The notes beneath the pieces were generated by a model, which was not told the origin of the DNA, did no database searches, and was given only the letters and a program-made list of their open reading frames with translations. Shown here in pieces: positions 54,046 through 62,283 of a stretch of DNA of 64,000 nucleotides (positions are counted from its first letter, which is position 1; each line of letters opens with the position of its first letter). The position numbers were made by a program, and so were the translations under genes. Origin of the DNA: Cupriavidus numazuensis (GTDB lineage Bacteria > Pseudomonadota > Gammaproteobacteria > Burkholderiales > Burkholderiaceae); contig NZ_CAJPVI010000007.1 in the NCBI RefSeq assembly GCF_905397435.1, positions 1 to 64,000 on the forward strand, written 5' to 3'.

Positions 54046-54756
54046 ATGGCAACGATCCTCGTAGTCGATGACGAAATGGGAATCCGGGAACTGCTCTCGG
54101 AAATCCTGAGCGACGAAGGCCATGTGGTCGAAGTCGCCGAGAACGCGCAGCAGGCACGCGAATACCGTGCGGGCACGACCCCTGATCTCGTACTGCTCGA
54201 TATCTGGATGCCCGACACCGACGGCGTGACATTGCTCAAGGAGTGGTCCGCGCAAGGTCAGCTGACAATGCCGGTGATCATGATGTCTGGCCATGCCACC
54301 ATCGACACCGCGGTCGAGGCCACCAAGATCGGCGCACTGAATTTCCTGGAAAAGCCGATCGCGCTGCAGAAACTGCTGTCGGCGGTGGAGCAGGGCCTGG
54401 CCCGTGGTATCGAGCGCCCGCGCGCAGCGCCGGCGGCAGTGCCCGCACCGGCGGCGCCGGCTATCGAAGCCGCACTGGCACCAGCCTCTGCAGAGGCCAG
54501 CCTCGACGCCGCGGCCAACGGCAGCAATGCCGCGCGCCCGCCCGAAGCCGAAATGCACTTCTCGTTCGACATGCCGCTGCGCGAGGCGCGCGACCTGTTC
54601 GAGCGCGCCTACTTCGAGTACCACCTGGTGCGCGAACACGGCAGCATGACGCGCGTGGCCGAGAAGACCGGACTGGAACGCACGCACCTCTACCGTAAGC
54701 TCAAGCAGCTTGGCGTGGAGCTGGGCCGCAACAAGCAGGAACCTGCCGAGCAGTGA
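54046..54756 (+). CDS. ntrX: NtrX-like response regulator lacking the AAA+ domain
   Basis: Regulator of 236 residues. Receiver (1-122) with D9/D10 region VVDDEMGIRELL, phosphoacceptor D53 in LVLLDIWMPDTDG and lysine in NFLEKPI. An Ala/Pro-rich linker (about 125-178) replaces the roughly 240-residue sigma-54-activating AAA+ domain of classical NtrX; the C terminus is a Fis-type HTH (LREARDLFERAYFEYHL...GLERTHLYRKLKQLGVELG). So it cannot activate sigma-54 RNA polymerase in the standard way. Paired with NtrY by position. Not a truncation: reading frame is clean and both ends are intact. Confidence 0.92.
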   Translation: MATILVVDDEMGIRELLSEILSDEGHVVEVAENAQQAREYRAGTTPDLVLLDIWMPDTDGVTLLKEWSAQGQLTMPVIMMSGHATIDTAVEATKIGALNFLEKPIALQKLLSAVEQGLARGIERPRAAPAAVPAPAAPAIEAALAPASAEASLDAAANGSNAARPPEAEMHFSFDMPLREARDLFERAYFEYHLVREHGSMTRVAEKTGLERTHLYRKLKQLGVELGRNKQEPAEQ

Positions 54757-54768
54757 TGCAACGAACGC

Positions 54769-54797
54769 TTGACGGGCGCTGAATCCGTTGCTATAGT
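54769..54797 (+). promoter_or_regulatory. sigma-70 promoter of tRNA-Phe
   Basis: TTGACG (54769-54774), 17-bp spacer, TATAGT (54792-54797), with start expected about 5 bases before the tRNA. A near-consensus housekeeping promoter. Confidence 0.85.
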
Positions 54798-54808
54798 TTC
54801 GCTTCTTT

Positions 54809-54884
54809 GGCCCGGTAGCTCAGTCGGTAGAGCAGAGGATTGAAAATCCTTGTGTCGGCGGTTCGATTCCGTCCCAGGCCACCA
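54809..54884 (+). tRNA. tRNA-Phe (GAA)
   Basis: A 76-nt cloverleaf. Acceptor arm GGCCCGG pairs with the 3' CCAGGCC with one G-U/C mismatch region, D arm carries AGCTCAGTCGGTAGAGC, anticodon GAA at 54842-54844 in GATTGAAAATCC, T arm GGTTCGATTCC, and 3' CCA is encoded. No integrase or duplicated 3' end is nearby, so it is not a visible island attachment site. Confidence 0.97.
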
Positions 54885-54895
54885 GAACATCAAAA

Positions 54896-54927
54896 GCCCG
54901 ACTCTTCGAGTCGGGCTTTTTGTTTTT
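54896..54927 (+). terminator. Rho-independent terminator of tRNA-Phe
   Basis: GCCCGACTC (54896-54904), TTC, GAGTCGGGC (54908-54916), followed by TTTTTGTTTTT. Strong stem and long U-run, 11 bp past the tRNA. Confidence 0.93.
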
Positions 54928-55104
54928 GCGTCCTCCCCTAGGTTCAGCAAGCGGCCATCCGTTCGCCCGGCACAAACCAGATCTAAAAACTTTTGACTTG
55001 GCGGTCGATAGACATATCTCTACGATTGCCTGACACACGACGGGTATCGGTATCGCGTACATAGAATGCGCGGCCGGGTCAGGCTGTTTCTACTGGGGGT
55101 CACT

Positions 55105-55596
55105 ATGGATACGCTGTCCGAAGCAGGAATCGGCTGGCCGCAGGAATCGGACACCGCCGAGCGCGGCATCTGGAAGAGCACGATGGCTGCAGCCAGCCAG
55201 GCGCTGGGTGCGGCAAGGAATGTGCAACAGGCGATGGCGCAGACCTTGAAGCTGCAGCAGAAGATCCGCGCCCTGCGCGATGAACTGCACCACGCCGAAG
55301 CCGAACGCGATGTCTACCGCGAACTGCATCAGCGCACCGTCGACGAGCTGCACCAGGCCGTGGACCGCAGCCCGGCCGAGATGAAGCGCCTGCGTGCGGA
55401 AGCCGAGACGCTGCAGATCCGCCACCGCGCATACAAGCTGCTGGTGCAGCATTACATGCGCATCGGCACGCCGATCGATCCCACCAAATTTGCCGAGCAA
55501 CGCAGCCGCGTGCAGCAGCACATCTTGTTCCAGCGGCGCCGCGGCATTCCGGTCGCGCGGATCGGCGTCGACGATATCGCGTTCCTGTTGCGCTGA
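55105..55596 (+). CDS. hypothetical coiled-coil protein
   Basis: Cytoplasmic protein of 163 residues that I do not recognise. The middle (about 40-110) is an uninterrupted, charged heptad-like helix (LQQKIRALRDELHHAEAERD...AEMKRLRAEAETLQIRHR), likely a coiled coil; the C-terminal 45 residues (IDPTKFAEQRSRVQQHILF) are basic. No signal or membrane segment. Start at MDTLSEAG with a GGGGG ribosome site; stands alone between tRNA-Phe and a convergent diguanylate cyclase. Confidence 0.7.
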   Translation: MDTLSEAGIGWPQESDTAERGIWKSTMAAASQALGAARNVQQAMAQTLKLQQKIRALRDELHHAEAERDVYRELHQRTVDELHQAVDRSPAEMKRLRAEAETLQIRHRAYKLLVQHYMRIGTPIDPTKFAEQRSRVQQHILFQRRRGIPVARIGVDDIAFLLR

Positions 55597-55627
55597 GCGC
55601 AGCGGCGCCTGGCCCGCCTGCGCCCGC

Positions 55628-57382
55628 TTACGCCTGCACCTGCGGCACCGTTGCGGCGTGCGCGCTGTCGTCGCTGACCACGCGGTTGCGGCCTTGCGTC
55701 TTGGCGTCGTAGAGACGCCGGTCGGCGATGGCGGCCAGGCCATCGAGCGTCATCGGCACGCCATCGGCAACCTCGGCCGGCGCTTCGGCGACACCCACGG
55801 AAATGGTGAAGCGGATGATGCGGTCGGCCGGTTCGACACGAGCCTCGGGATCGGCTTCGACCACGCATGCCGCGATGGCGCGTCGCAGGCGCTCCGCGCT
55901 CTGCGCGGCCTCGGCGAGGCTCGTATTGGGCATCAGCACAGCAAACTCCTCGCCGCCAAGACGCGCGGGCTGATCGACGTTGCGCAGATTTGCACGCATC
56001 GTGCGGGCGAGTTCAACGAGTACCTTGTCGCCGCTCGCATGGCCCCAGTGGTCATTCACCTTCTTGAAGAAGTCGATATCGATCATGACCAGTGCCAGCG
56101 GCTGGCCGTCGCGCTTCTGGCGCTCGAACTCATACTGCGCCAGCTCGCGCATGCGGCGCCGGTTGGACAGCCCCGTAAGCGGGTCCTGCCGCGCGATTTC
56201 CTGCAGTTTTTCACCGAGCGCGATGTAATGGTCGAATAGCTGCGTCACGACCTTGAGCGTGATCCACAGCAGCAAGGGCAGCAGCACCCAGATCATCAGC
56301 AGCGGCCGGCTCATGCTCGCGAACATGCTTGCGTACAGTTCGCGCGCCGGCACCACGTCCATCAGCAGCCAGGGACTCTGCGGCGCGCGATGGAACAGCA
56401 GATAGTCGCCGTCGTGCTTCACCATGCCGCTCCCGCGCGCGAACAAGTCCGCAGGCGCGAAATCCTTCCAGTTTCCGGGTACGGCGTCGGGCCATTTCTG
56501 CACCTTCCGGACCGGGTCATCGCTGATCGCCAGCACATCGCCATGGGCGTTCATCATGTACTGGACCGTGCCGGGATCGCTGGCAGCACGCAGCAGCTCG
56601 TCCAGACGCTTCTGTTCGACGTCGATCGCCACCACCCCGCGGAACTGCTGGCCGGCATAGATCGGCACACTGAGCGTGGTCATGCGCCGCTTGCTCTGGA
56701 AATCGTCGTACATCGGTACCCAGTAGAGCTCGCGGCCAGGGTTCACCTCGGGCGTCTGGCCACGGTAGTACGGCATGCTGTCGAAGCGTTGCATCATGCT
56801 TACGGCCATGGCCGGGTCGATCCCCGGGTAGGCCACGAAGAAGCCGTTGCTCGAGATGAATATCGCGTTGCCCTGAACATGGTCCGCGCGGATGCTGAGG
56901 CCCAGCAGTTCGCTGATCATCCTCCCCACGTACAGATCGACCATGAGGTCCGGGTCGCGGCGATCGAAGCTGCGCAGGCCTGTCAGTCCCGCCGGCCCGA
57001 CGCCGATCAGGGCCGGGCCATCCAGTGGCAGCTTCATCTGCCAGACCGGCGCATTGCGCTGCGCGTAGGCCTGGCGTATCGCAGCATCGGGCGGCACTGC
57101 ATCCGCGCTCGCCTGGATCTCGAACAGGCGCTCCGCATAGGTGCTCAGGTACTGGAGCCGTCGCCGTTCGCCTTCCAGCACCGCTTCGACGCCGAGGGCG
57201 CGCAGTTCGAGATTGTGCTGGCGAGCCCGCAGGTCGCGCTCGCGCACCAAGGACACGTCGCGCAATCCGACCACCAGCGCAAGCAGCAAGACCACGGCAA
57301 AGCAGCCGACCACCACACGATGGGGGCGCATGACCGCAAGACGGGGCAGCCAGCGCGGCTGCGGCAGCGAACGACGCCACAT
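55628..57382 (-). CDS. diguanylate cyclase with dCache sensor domain
   Basis: Membrane enzyme of 584 residues making cyclic di-GMP. N-terminal helix (about 24-42), periplasmic dCache_1-like domain (about 50-330), second helix (about 337-358), then GGDEF domain (RQDPLTGLSNRRRM near 378, active-site GGEEF). The I-site motif RxxD is not obvious. Start ATG 57382 has AGGAG nine bases upstream. Divergent from the lysE-type gene; signals and targets unknown. Confidence 0.94.
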   Translation of the reverse strand: MWRRSLPQPRWLPRLAVMRPHRVVVGCFAVVLLLALVVGLRDVSLVRERDLRARQHNLELRALGVEAVLEGERRRLQYLSTYAERLFEIQASADAVPPDAAIRQAYAQRNAPVWQMKLPLDGPALIGVGPAGLTGLRSFDRRDPDLMVDLYVGRMISELLGLSIRADHVQGNAIFISSNGFFVAYPGIDPAMAVSMMQRFDSMPYYRGQTPEVNPGRELYWVPMYDDFQSKRRMTTLSVPIYAGQQFRGVVAIDVEQKRLDELLRAASDPGTVQYMMNAHGDVLAISDDPVRKVQKWPDAVPGNWKDFAPADLFARGSGMVKHDGDYLLFHRAPQSPWLLMDVVPARELYASMFASMSRPLLMIWVLLPLLLWITLKVVTQLFDHYIALGEKLQEIARQDPLTGLSNRRRMRELAQYEFERQKRDGQPLALVMIDIDFFKKVNDHWGHASGDKVLVELARTMRANLRNVDQPARLGGEEFAVLMPNTSLAEAAQSAERLRRAIAACVVEADPEARVEPADRIIRFTISVGVAEAPAEVADGVPMTLDGLAAIADRRLYDAKTQGRNRVVSDDSAHAATVPQVQA

Positions 57383-57547
57383 GGGGGCGGTCTCCTGTCT
57401 GATGGCGGGGCTTGCCCGGCGGGTCAGTGGGACGACGTGGCCGACAGCTTAGTGTAGGACAGCAGGACGGCGCGGCGCACACCGACGCCGGTGTGCAGTA
57501 CCATGCCTGATCGGCCCCCTGCGCGGCAATATCCACCGGAAACTTTC

Positions 57548-58168
57548 ATGTTCGACATCCAGAACTATTACAGCTTCCTGCTTGCAATCCTGGTGTTCCA
57601 GCTCATTCCCGGTCCGGGTACGATCGCGATCCTCAACGCCACCGCGCGCAACGGCGTCGCCGCCGGCATGGGTGCGGTGCTGGGCACCTTGCTGGGCGAC
57701 CTGACGTTCATGGTCGCCGCCGTGGCGGGGCTGGCGGCGGTGATGAAGGCAAACCCGCTGCTGTTCCAAGGGCTCCAGTGGTTCGGCGCGGCCTACCTGT
57801 GCTGGATGGGCGTGCAACTGCTGCGCGCGCGCATCAACAATGCACCCGCCGCCCCGGAACCGCGCAAGACCGCAAAGGTGTACTTGCGCCAGGGATTCGC
57901 CGTCAGCCTGACCAATCCCAAGGTGATCCTGTTCTTCGTCGCGTTCTTCCCGCTGTTCCTGCGGCCCGATTCGCCCCCGCTGACGCTGGCCGCGATGATG
58001 GCCCACGTCACGCTGATCAGCCTGCTGTATCAGGCAGGGCTGGTTCTCGTCGGCAACGCCATCGCCGGCAAGCTCAAGGCGCTGCCGTTCGCGCGCAAGG
58101 TAGCCACGCGCCTGGCTGGCATCGCGCTGGTTGGCTTCGGGCTGAAGCTCGCCGCCAGCAACCGCTGA
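57548..58168 (+). CDS. LysE/RhtB-family amino acid exporter
   Basis: Inner-membrane exporter of 206 residues with about six helices. The N terminus has the RhtB-type signature FQLIPGPGTIAILNATARNG (about 17-36), followed by GMGAVLGTLLGDLTFM, and a conserved SLTNPKVILFFVAFFP in helix 4. Such proteins export amino acids or related metabolites; which one cannot be told. Start at MFDIQNYYSF, weak ribosome site. Confidence 0.9.
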   Translation: MFDIQNYYSFLLAILVFQLIPGPGTIAILNATARNGVAAGMGAVLGTLLGDLTFMVAAVAGLAAVMKANPLLFQGLQWFGAAYLCWMGVQLLRARINNAPAAPEPRKTAKVYLRQGFAVSLTNPKVILFFVAFFPLFLRPDSPPLTLAAMMAHVTLISLLYQAGLVLVGNAIAGKLKALPFARKVATRLAGIALVGFGLKLAASNR

Positions 58169-58515
58169 AGCAGGGCGCCTTCGCGCGCTGTCGTGCCTGC
58201 CTGCGCCTGATTCGATACCTGCCGTCTGTTCATAACATCGCGCGGGCGCATTGACGCCTGTCGCCCGCGGCGGAACACTTCGCGTTCCGGTGTGCCATGC
58301 CTGCGCACCGGTTTGCCCCCGATCGAGGCGTCGTCTCAGGCGACGTTGCGCATCCCGCTGCCACGCCACTGTCGTCCTCTCTTTCGGCCTGTCGTCCTGC
58401 CCCGTCAGGACATGCCCGCACCCTGGCCCGACATGCCCCTGATGACCTTGTGCCGCGCGACGCGACCGTCCCGCGTGACCCGATCCATGACCATCCGCAC
58501 CACCGGAGCGCAGCA
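58169..58515. other. intergenic region, no gene supported
   Basis: The 347 bp between the LysE-type exporter and the aquaporin-like gene contain frames open on both strands because of high GC, but none has a plausible start, family likeness or ribosome site. A promoter for the channel gene is expected near 58440-58500, though no clear -35/-10 is seen. Confidence 0.5.
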
Positions 58516-59265
58516 GTGAGTACGCTTTCGCGCCGGCTGGTGGCCGAGGGACTGGGTACCGCATTGCTGGTCGCCGTGGTGGTGGGGTCGGGCATCCGCG
58601 CCGAGCGGCTGGCCGATGGCAATGTCGGGCTCGCCTTGCTGTGCAATGCGCTGGCCACCGGCGCCGGGCTGGTGGCGCTGCTGGTAGCGCTGGGTCCGGT
58701 GTCGGGCGGACACTTCAATCCGGTGGTGAGCTTGTCGGCGCTGGTGCAGGGCGCGCTCTCGCCGCGCGTCGCGCTCGGCTATGCGGCCGTGCAGATCGGT
58801 GGCGGCATTGCCGGCGTGCTGGCCGCGCATGCGATGTTCGGCGAACCGGTTCTGGCGTGGTCCGCGCACAGCCGCACCGGCCTGCCGATGTGGTGGAGCG
58901 AGTTCGTGGCGACGTTCGGGCTGGTCGGGGTCGGCATCGGCACGCTGCGCAGCCGGCCGGGCCTGGTGCCGTTCGTGGTGGCAGGCTATATCACCGCCGG
59001 CTACTGGTTCACGTCATCGACCTCGTTCGCCAACCCGGCGCTGACGATTGCGTGCGCGCTGACCGACACGTTTACGGGCATTCGTCCGGTTGATGTACCG
59101 GGCTTCGTGCTCGCGCAGATTGCGGGCGGGCTCAGTGCCACGCTGCTGTTCCATTGGCTGTGCCGCAAGCCGGCAGAGATCACCGAAAGTGCGGAGCGCG
59201 GGGAAGGGCGCACAACCGCTCCGCGCTGGCGCACGGGCAAACCGGCCGCTACCAGCGCCGATTAA
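58516..59265 (+). CDS. aquaporin/glycerol-facilitator-like (MIP) channel
   Basis: Membrane channel of 249 residues with about six helices. The two pore loops are GGHFNPVVSLSAL (NPV instead of NPA) in the first half and TSFANPALTIACAL (NPA) in the second; the MIP start VAEGLGTALLVAVVVG is typical. Start is GTG at 58516 with GGAG eight bases upstream; the longer frame upstream shows no family likeness. The NPV variant is found in some arsenite-linked AqpS-type channels, but no ars gene lies beside it. Water, glycerol or small metalloid acids are possible substrates. A polar tail of about 25 residues ends the protein. Confidence 0.85.
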   Translation: MSTLSRRLVAEGLGTALLVAVVVGSGIRAERLADGNVGLALLCNALATGAGLVALLVALGPVSGGHFNPVVSLSALVQGALSPRVALGYAAVQIGGGIAGVLAAHAMFGEPVLAWSAHSRTGLPMWWSEFVATFGLVGVGIGTLRSRPGLVPFVVAGYITAGYWFTSSTSFANPALTIACALTDTFTGIRPVDVPGFVLAQIAGGLSATLLFHWLCRKPAEITESAERGEGRTTAPRWRTGKPAATSAD

Positions 59266-60886
59266 GCTGGACGCCGAAGATCGAGCCGCTGTTCTGCGTG
59301 GCCCAGGCCTCGGCCGGCGCCGTGAACGCCATGCCTTCCACGTCGTTGGCACGGCTGTAGGTGTAGAACGCACGCAGGTTCGCATTGCCCGCCGACTTGC
59401 CCAGCGTCAGCGTCGGCGCAATCGTCAGCGCAGTGCGCTGGCCGCTGGCGCCGAAGCCCGACGAGATCTGGTCGCGCGCGACTTCGAACACCATCTTGAA
59501 CTGGTCGCTCGCCACATAGGCCGGGCGGATCCGCGTGGCGGCCCATTGCAGCGTGCCAATCGGCGAACGATCGAACTGCATGCTCGACTCGACCGAGCCG
59601 CCCAGGCCGGACCGGCCCTTCCATTCCAGCGATTCCGCAACGCGCACGCGCGACAGCGACGGGCCCATGCCCGTGTAGCCCGCCATGGCGCTGCGCGCGC
59701 CGGAGCCGAACTGCAGGCCGACGCGGTTGGTGCCCGCAAGCACGCCTTTCTGTTCATGCAGCGCCGACGCCCACCACGCGCTGCCTGAATCGGCGACCAG
59801 CGACTGGGCCTCGACCCGCGTAAAACCAAGCTGCACCGAGCCCTGCGCGTTGGTCGTGATCGGCGCCGTGCGCACCGAGTGGTAGCTCGGCTGGTTCTGC
59901 CCGTTCTGGTCGTTGCGGGCCGTGTACTGATAGCTCAGGCCGACATCGCCAATCACGCGTGCATTGTCCACACCGAAGCGCATGGCCTGTGAATTCGGCG
60001 GCAGCAGGCCGGAAGACATCAGGAACGGGCTGCTGTCGCGGCGGCCGGCCCACATCGTGGCGCCGTCGAGCACTGACAGGCCGCTCACCGCCGTATAGAA
60101 CTGCGGCACCAGTGCGTAGGGATCGACCGCGGCAGGGCGGCCGTTGACCGAGGTCGCATCGGTGCCGCGGGCCTGGGCGATCAGCATGACCTGCGCCCCG
60201 CCATCGAGATTGAGCACCGACTCCCGGATCTTGACCTCGCCCGAACTGCGGCAAGCCAGCCCGTGGCCAATGCCGGTGGAAAGCGCGCCGCCGGCGCATG
60301 CGCGCATGGTGGCGTCACGGTCCTCGGCGGCGGCACGGCCGCTGTAGCTGAGTCGCCAGACCGAGTCCACCGCGGCATCGTCGGCCGGCAACTGCGAGCG
60401 CAACACCGGCGGCGCGTCCGATGGCGTCTCTTCGGCGCTGCCCGCATCGGCAATCGGTTCGGCCGGCGGTTCAGCCACGAAATGCCCGAGCCGCGACGGG
60501 AACAGCACCAGAGGCGGGGCAGGCGGAGGAGGCGGGGCCGCGGAATCGGGCGGGCCGACGAACGTGTCGTCGACCGGCGCGGCGGCTTGGGCCACCTGCG
60601 CGTTGGCCGATGCCTCGGCGGGTGCCGGTGCTGCCGCCGTGCTCGGTGCCGCGGCCGCAGGAGGCGTCTCACCGGCGATCAGGGCGCCGAGCGGATCGTC
60701 CTGGGGCGTCGCCATAGCCAGTGCCACAGGCGCGGGACGCGCATCCTGTATGCGAGGCGGTGCGAGGGACTGGGTACCCTGCTGCGTCTGCGCGCAAGCC
60801 ACCATCCCCCAGGCGGCCAAAACGGCGGCACTCAGGCGGCGGCGGGGAAAGCAACGACAGGAGGCAACAGGGAATCGGGACAGCAT
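59249..60886 (-). CDS. maltoporin (LamB)-like outer-membrane porin
   Basis: Predicted outer-membrane barrel of 545 residues. Signal region near 15-33, then a Pro/Ala-rich periplasmic linker (about 35-145), then barrel sequence with LamB-like pieces: DGATMWAGRRDS (third-loop/WAGKR region) and the C-terminal strands LRAFYTYSR...SIFGVQLNRRW ending on Trp. It would let sugars or other small solutes cross the outer membrane. Its 3' end overlaps the channel gene's end by 17 bp, convergent. No sugar-uptake genes are near. The barrel part is shorter on signature residues than enteric LamB, so the family is likely rather than certain. Confidence 0.7.
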   Translation of the reverse strand: MLSRFPVASCRCFPRRRLSAAVLAAWGMVACAQTQQGTQSLAPPRIQDARPAPVALAMATPQDDPLGALIAGETPPAAAAPSTAAAPAPAEASANAQVAQAAAPVDDTFVGPPDSAAPPPPPAPPLVLFPSRLGHFVAEPPAEPIADAGSAEETPSDAPPVLRSQLPADDAAVDSVWRLSYSGRAAAEDRDATMRACAGGALSTGIGHGLACRSSGEVKIRESVLNLDGGAQVMLIAQARGTDATSVNGRPAAVDPYALVPQFYTAVSGLSVLDGATMWAGRRDSSPFLMSSGLLPPNSQAMRFGVDNARVIGDVGLSYQYTARNDQNGQNQPSYHSVRTAPITTNAQGSVQLGFTRVEAQSLVADSGSAWWASALHEQKGVLAGTNRVGLQFGSGARSAMAGYTGMGPSLSRVRVAESLEWKGRSGLGGSVESSMQFDRSPIGTLQWAATRIRPAYVASDQFKMVFEVARDQISSGFGASGQRTALTIAPTLTLGKSAGNANLRAFYTYSRANDVEGMAFTAPAEAWATQNSGSIFGVQLNRRW

Positions 60887-61132
60887 GCAACGAACGACCA
60901 GGCGGCCAGACCGCCGGTAGGGGGTCTTTTTTTAACAGCCGCACGATTTGACTGCAAGACGGGTTACAAAATCCATCACTACGTGTGCCTTCTCACAATA
61001 CGAAAACCCAATGTCCGCCACATGAGCAGCCGCATGCGACATCACGGTGAAATCGCGGGAAAGAACTAGCGAAAACCCGGACTTCTGCAGGGCTCCGTGC
61101 AGAAAAAGGCACCGCTATAATCGGTGGGCTTG
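60887..61132. other. intergenic region with TATAAT just before the intron
   Basis: The 246 bp between the porin gene and the intron hold no gene. TATAAT at 61116-61121 lies only 11 bp before the intron 5' end and would read into it; no strong -35 is at the right distance. The porin promoter (minus strand) must lie near 60890-61000. Confidence 0.4.
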
Positions 61133-62205
61133 GTGCGACACGCATTCTCGTGTCCGGGTAGCTCCAACGTAAGGAGCATCGACCTTTGTCGAGACAAGGG
61201 GAGGGCCTCGGCCTGAACCGTCCAATCTCGACCTATTACTTGCTTAGACAAACCCGGCCGAACAGCCAGGGAGAGTCCGATGTGTTGTGAGGAAGCCAGA
61301 GCATCGGCGCCTCACAGCTTGCTTTTGCTGGATGGATTTCCAGCCATTGCCCAAGGGCGGGGACGCTCGCCTTTGGGCGAGTTCTCTGTAGACATCCTCC
61401 TCGGAGGGTGCATGCGGTTGGACAGCGGAATCTCCGTTGTATCGCCGCAACATAGCATTCAAACCGTTCTGGATAGAACGGCGCTACGTTCTTTGGGACG
61501 ACATCGAGGCTCGTAAGAGCGTTCGATGCCGTCAAGCGCTCGCTGGTAAGGGAGCACGACAGTAAGTAGGTGAGGTCCCGGAGCGGTAGCTCTGTGCATT
61601 ATGGTTCGGTCGGAAATGTCCGAAAGGGCGTGACGATAGAGAACCTGCTATGCGACTAGCAGTAGCCTAGGGGGACATGCGTCACTGGTAACGGTGGGGT
61701 GTGAAGCTCTCCTGACAATGCGGCCCCCGAAAGGGTGCCATCAGGTCGTGAGACAGGATGGTGGAGGCTCCGAGCAGCAACGGGGTCGAGGCGCTAGGCT
61801 GACTGGTATGGGTAACGTAAGTGAACTGCTGATAAACGTCGTAACGATTGAGATGCCAAAGCTGCTGTTAGGCATTAACCAAACGGTGTGTGGTCGGTTG
61901 TCCCACTCAAGCCTTGGGACACGTCGCCACGATGACCACCGGCGGAAAGGCAGACCCTAACCCAGTCGTGTAATGTGCAGGGAACGTGGTAAGCCCGTAT
62001 GGTTGCCGGAGCGCAGATTGGCTCAGGCAGGCGAACCGCAAGGAACGCTGTTGGCTGTGCGGGTATGGGATGTTGGAAAAAGCGAACGCCGGGCTGTAAT
62101 GGTCCGGATAGGGATTGAGACATCATCCCACGCGAAAGCGGGCAGACTTCCAACTGGTCAATCGTCGCAGGACGGCTGATTGATCTCGCTTGTTTAAATT
62201 TTCTT

Positions 62206-62234
62206 CCCTTGAGGGGCAACACGTCCCTCAAGGG
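62206..62234 (+). other. domain IV hairpin ahead of the intron ORF
   Basis: CCCTTGAGGG (62206-62215) and CCCTCAAGGG (62225-62234) form a perfect 10-bp stem with a nine-base loop, 50 bp before the maturase start. In group II introns such a stem (DIVa) near the start of the ORF is the maturase's high-affinity binding site and covers the ribosome site. Confidence 0.6.
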
Positions 62235-62283
62235 GCGTGCTGTCTCTTGATGTTGGGGAAGATCCTCAAGATAGGAGAGCAGC

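Noticed and set aside
54809..54884. tRNA-Phe as an island attachment site
   Set aside because: No integrase, no second copy of the tRNA 3' end and no composition change follow it.
58297..58515. N-terminal extension of the aquaporin-like channel
   Set aside because: The 73 extra residues are polar and unlike the family; the GTG at 58516 has a proper ribosome site and starts the first helix.
61245..61960. Small open frames within the intron 5' region
   Set aside because: They lie in the structured ribozyme, lack ribosome sites and are not conserved in form; the only intron gene is at 62284.
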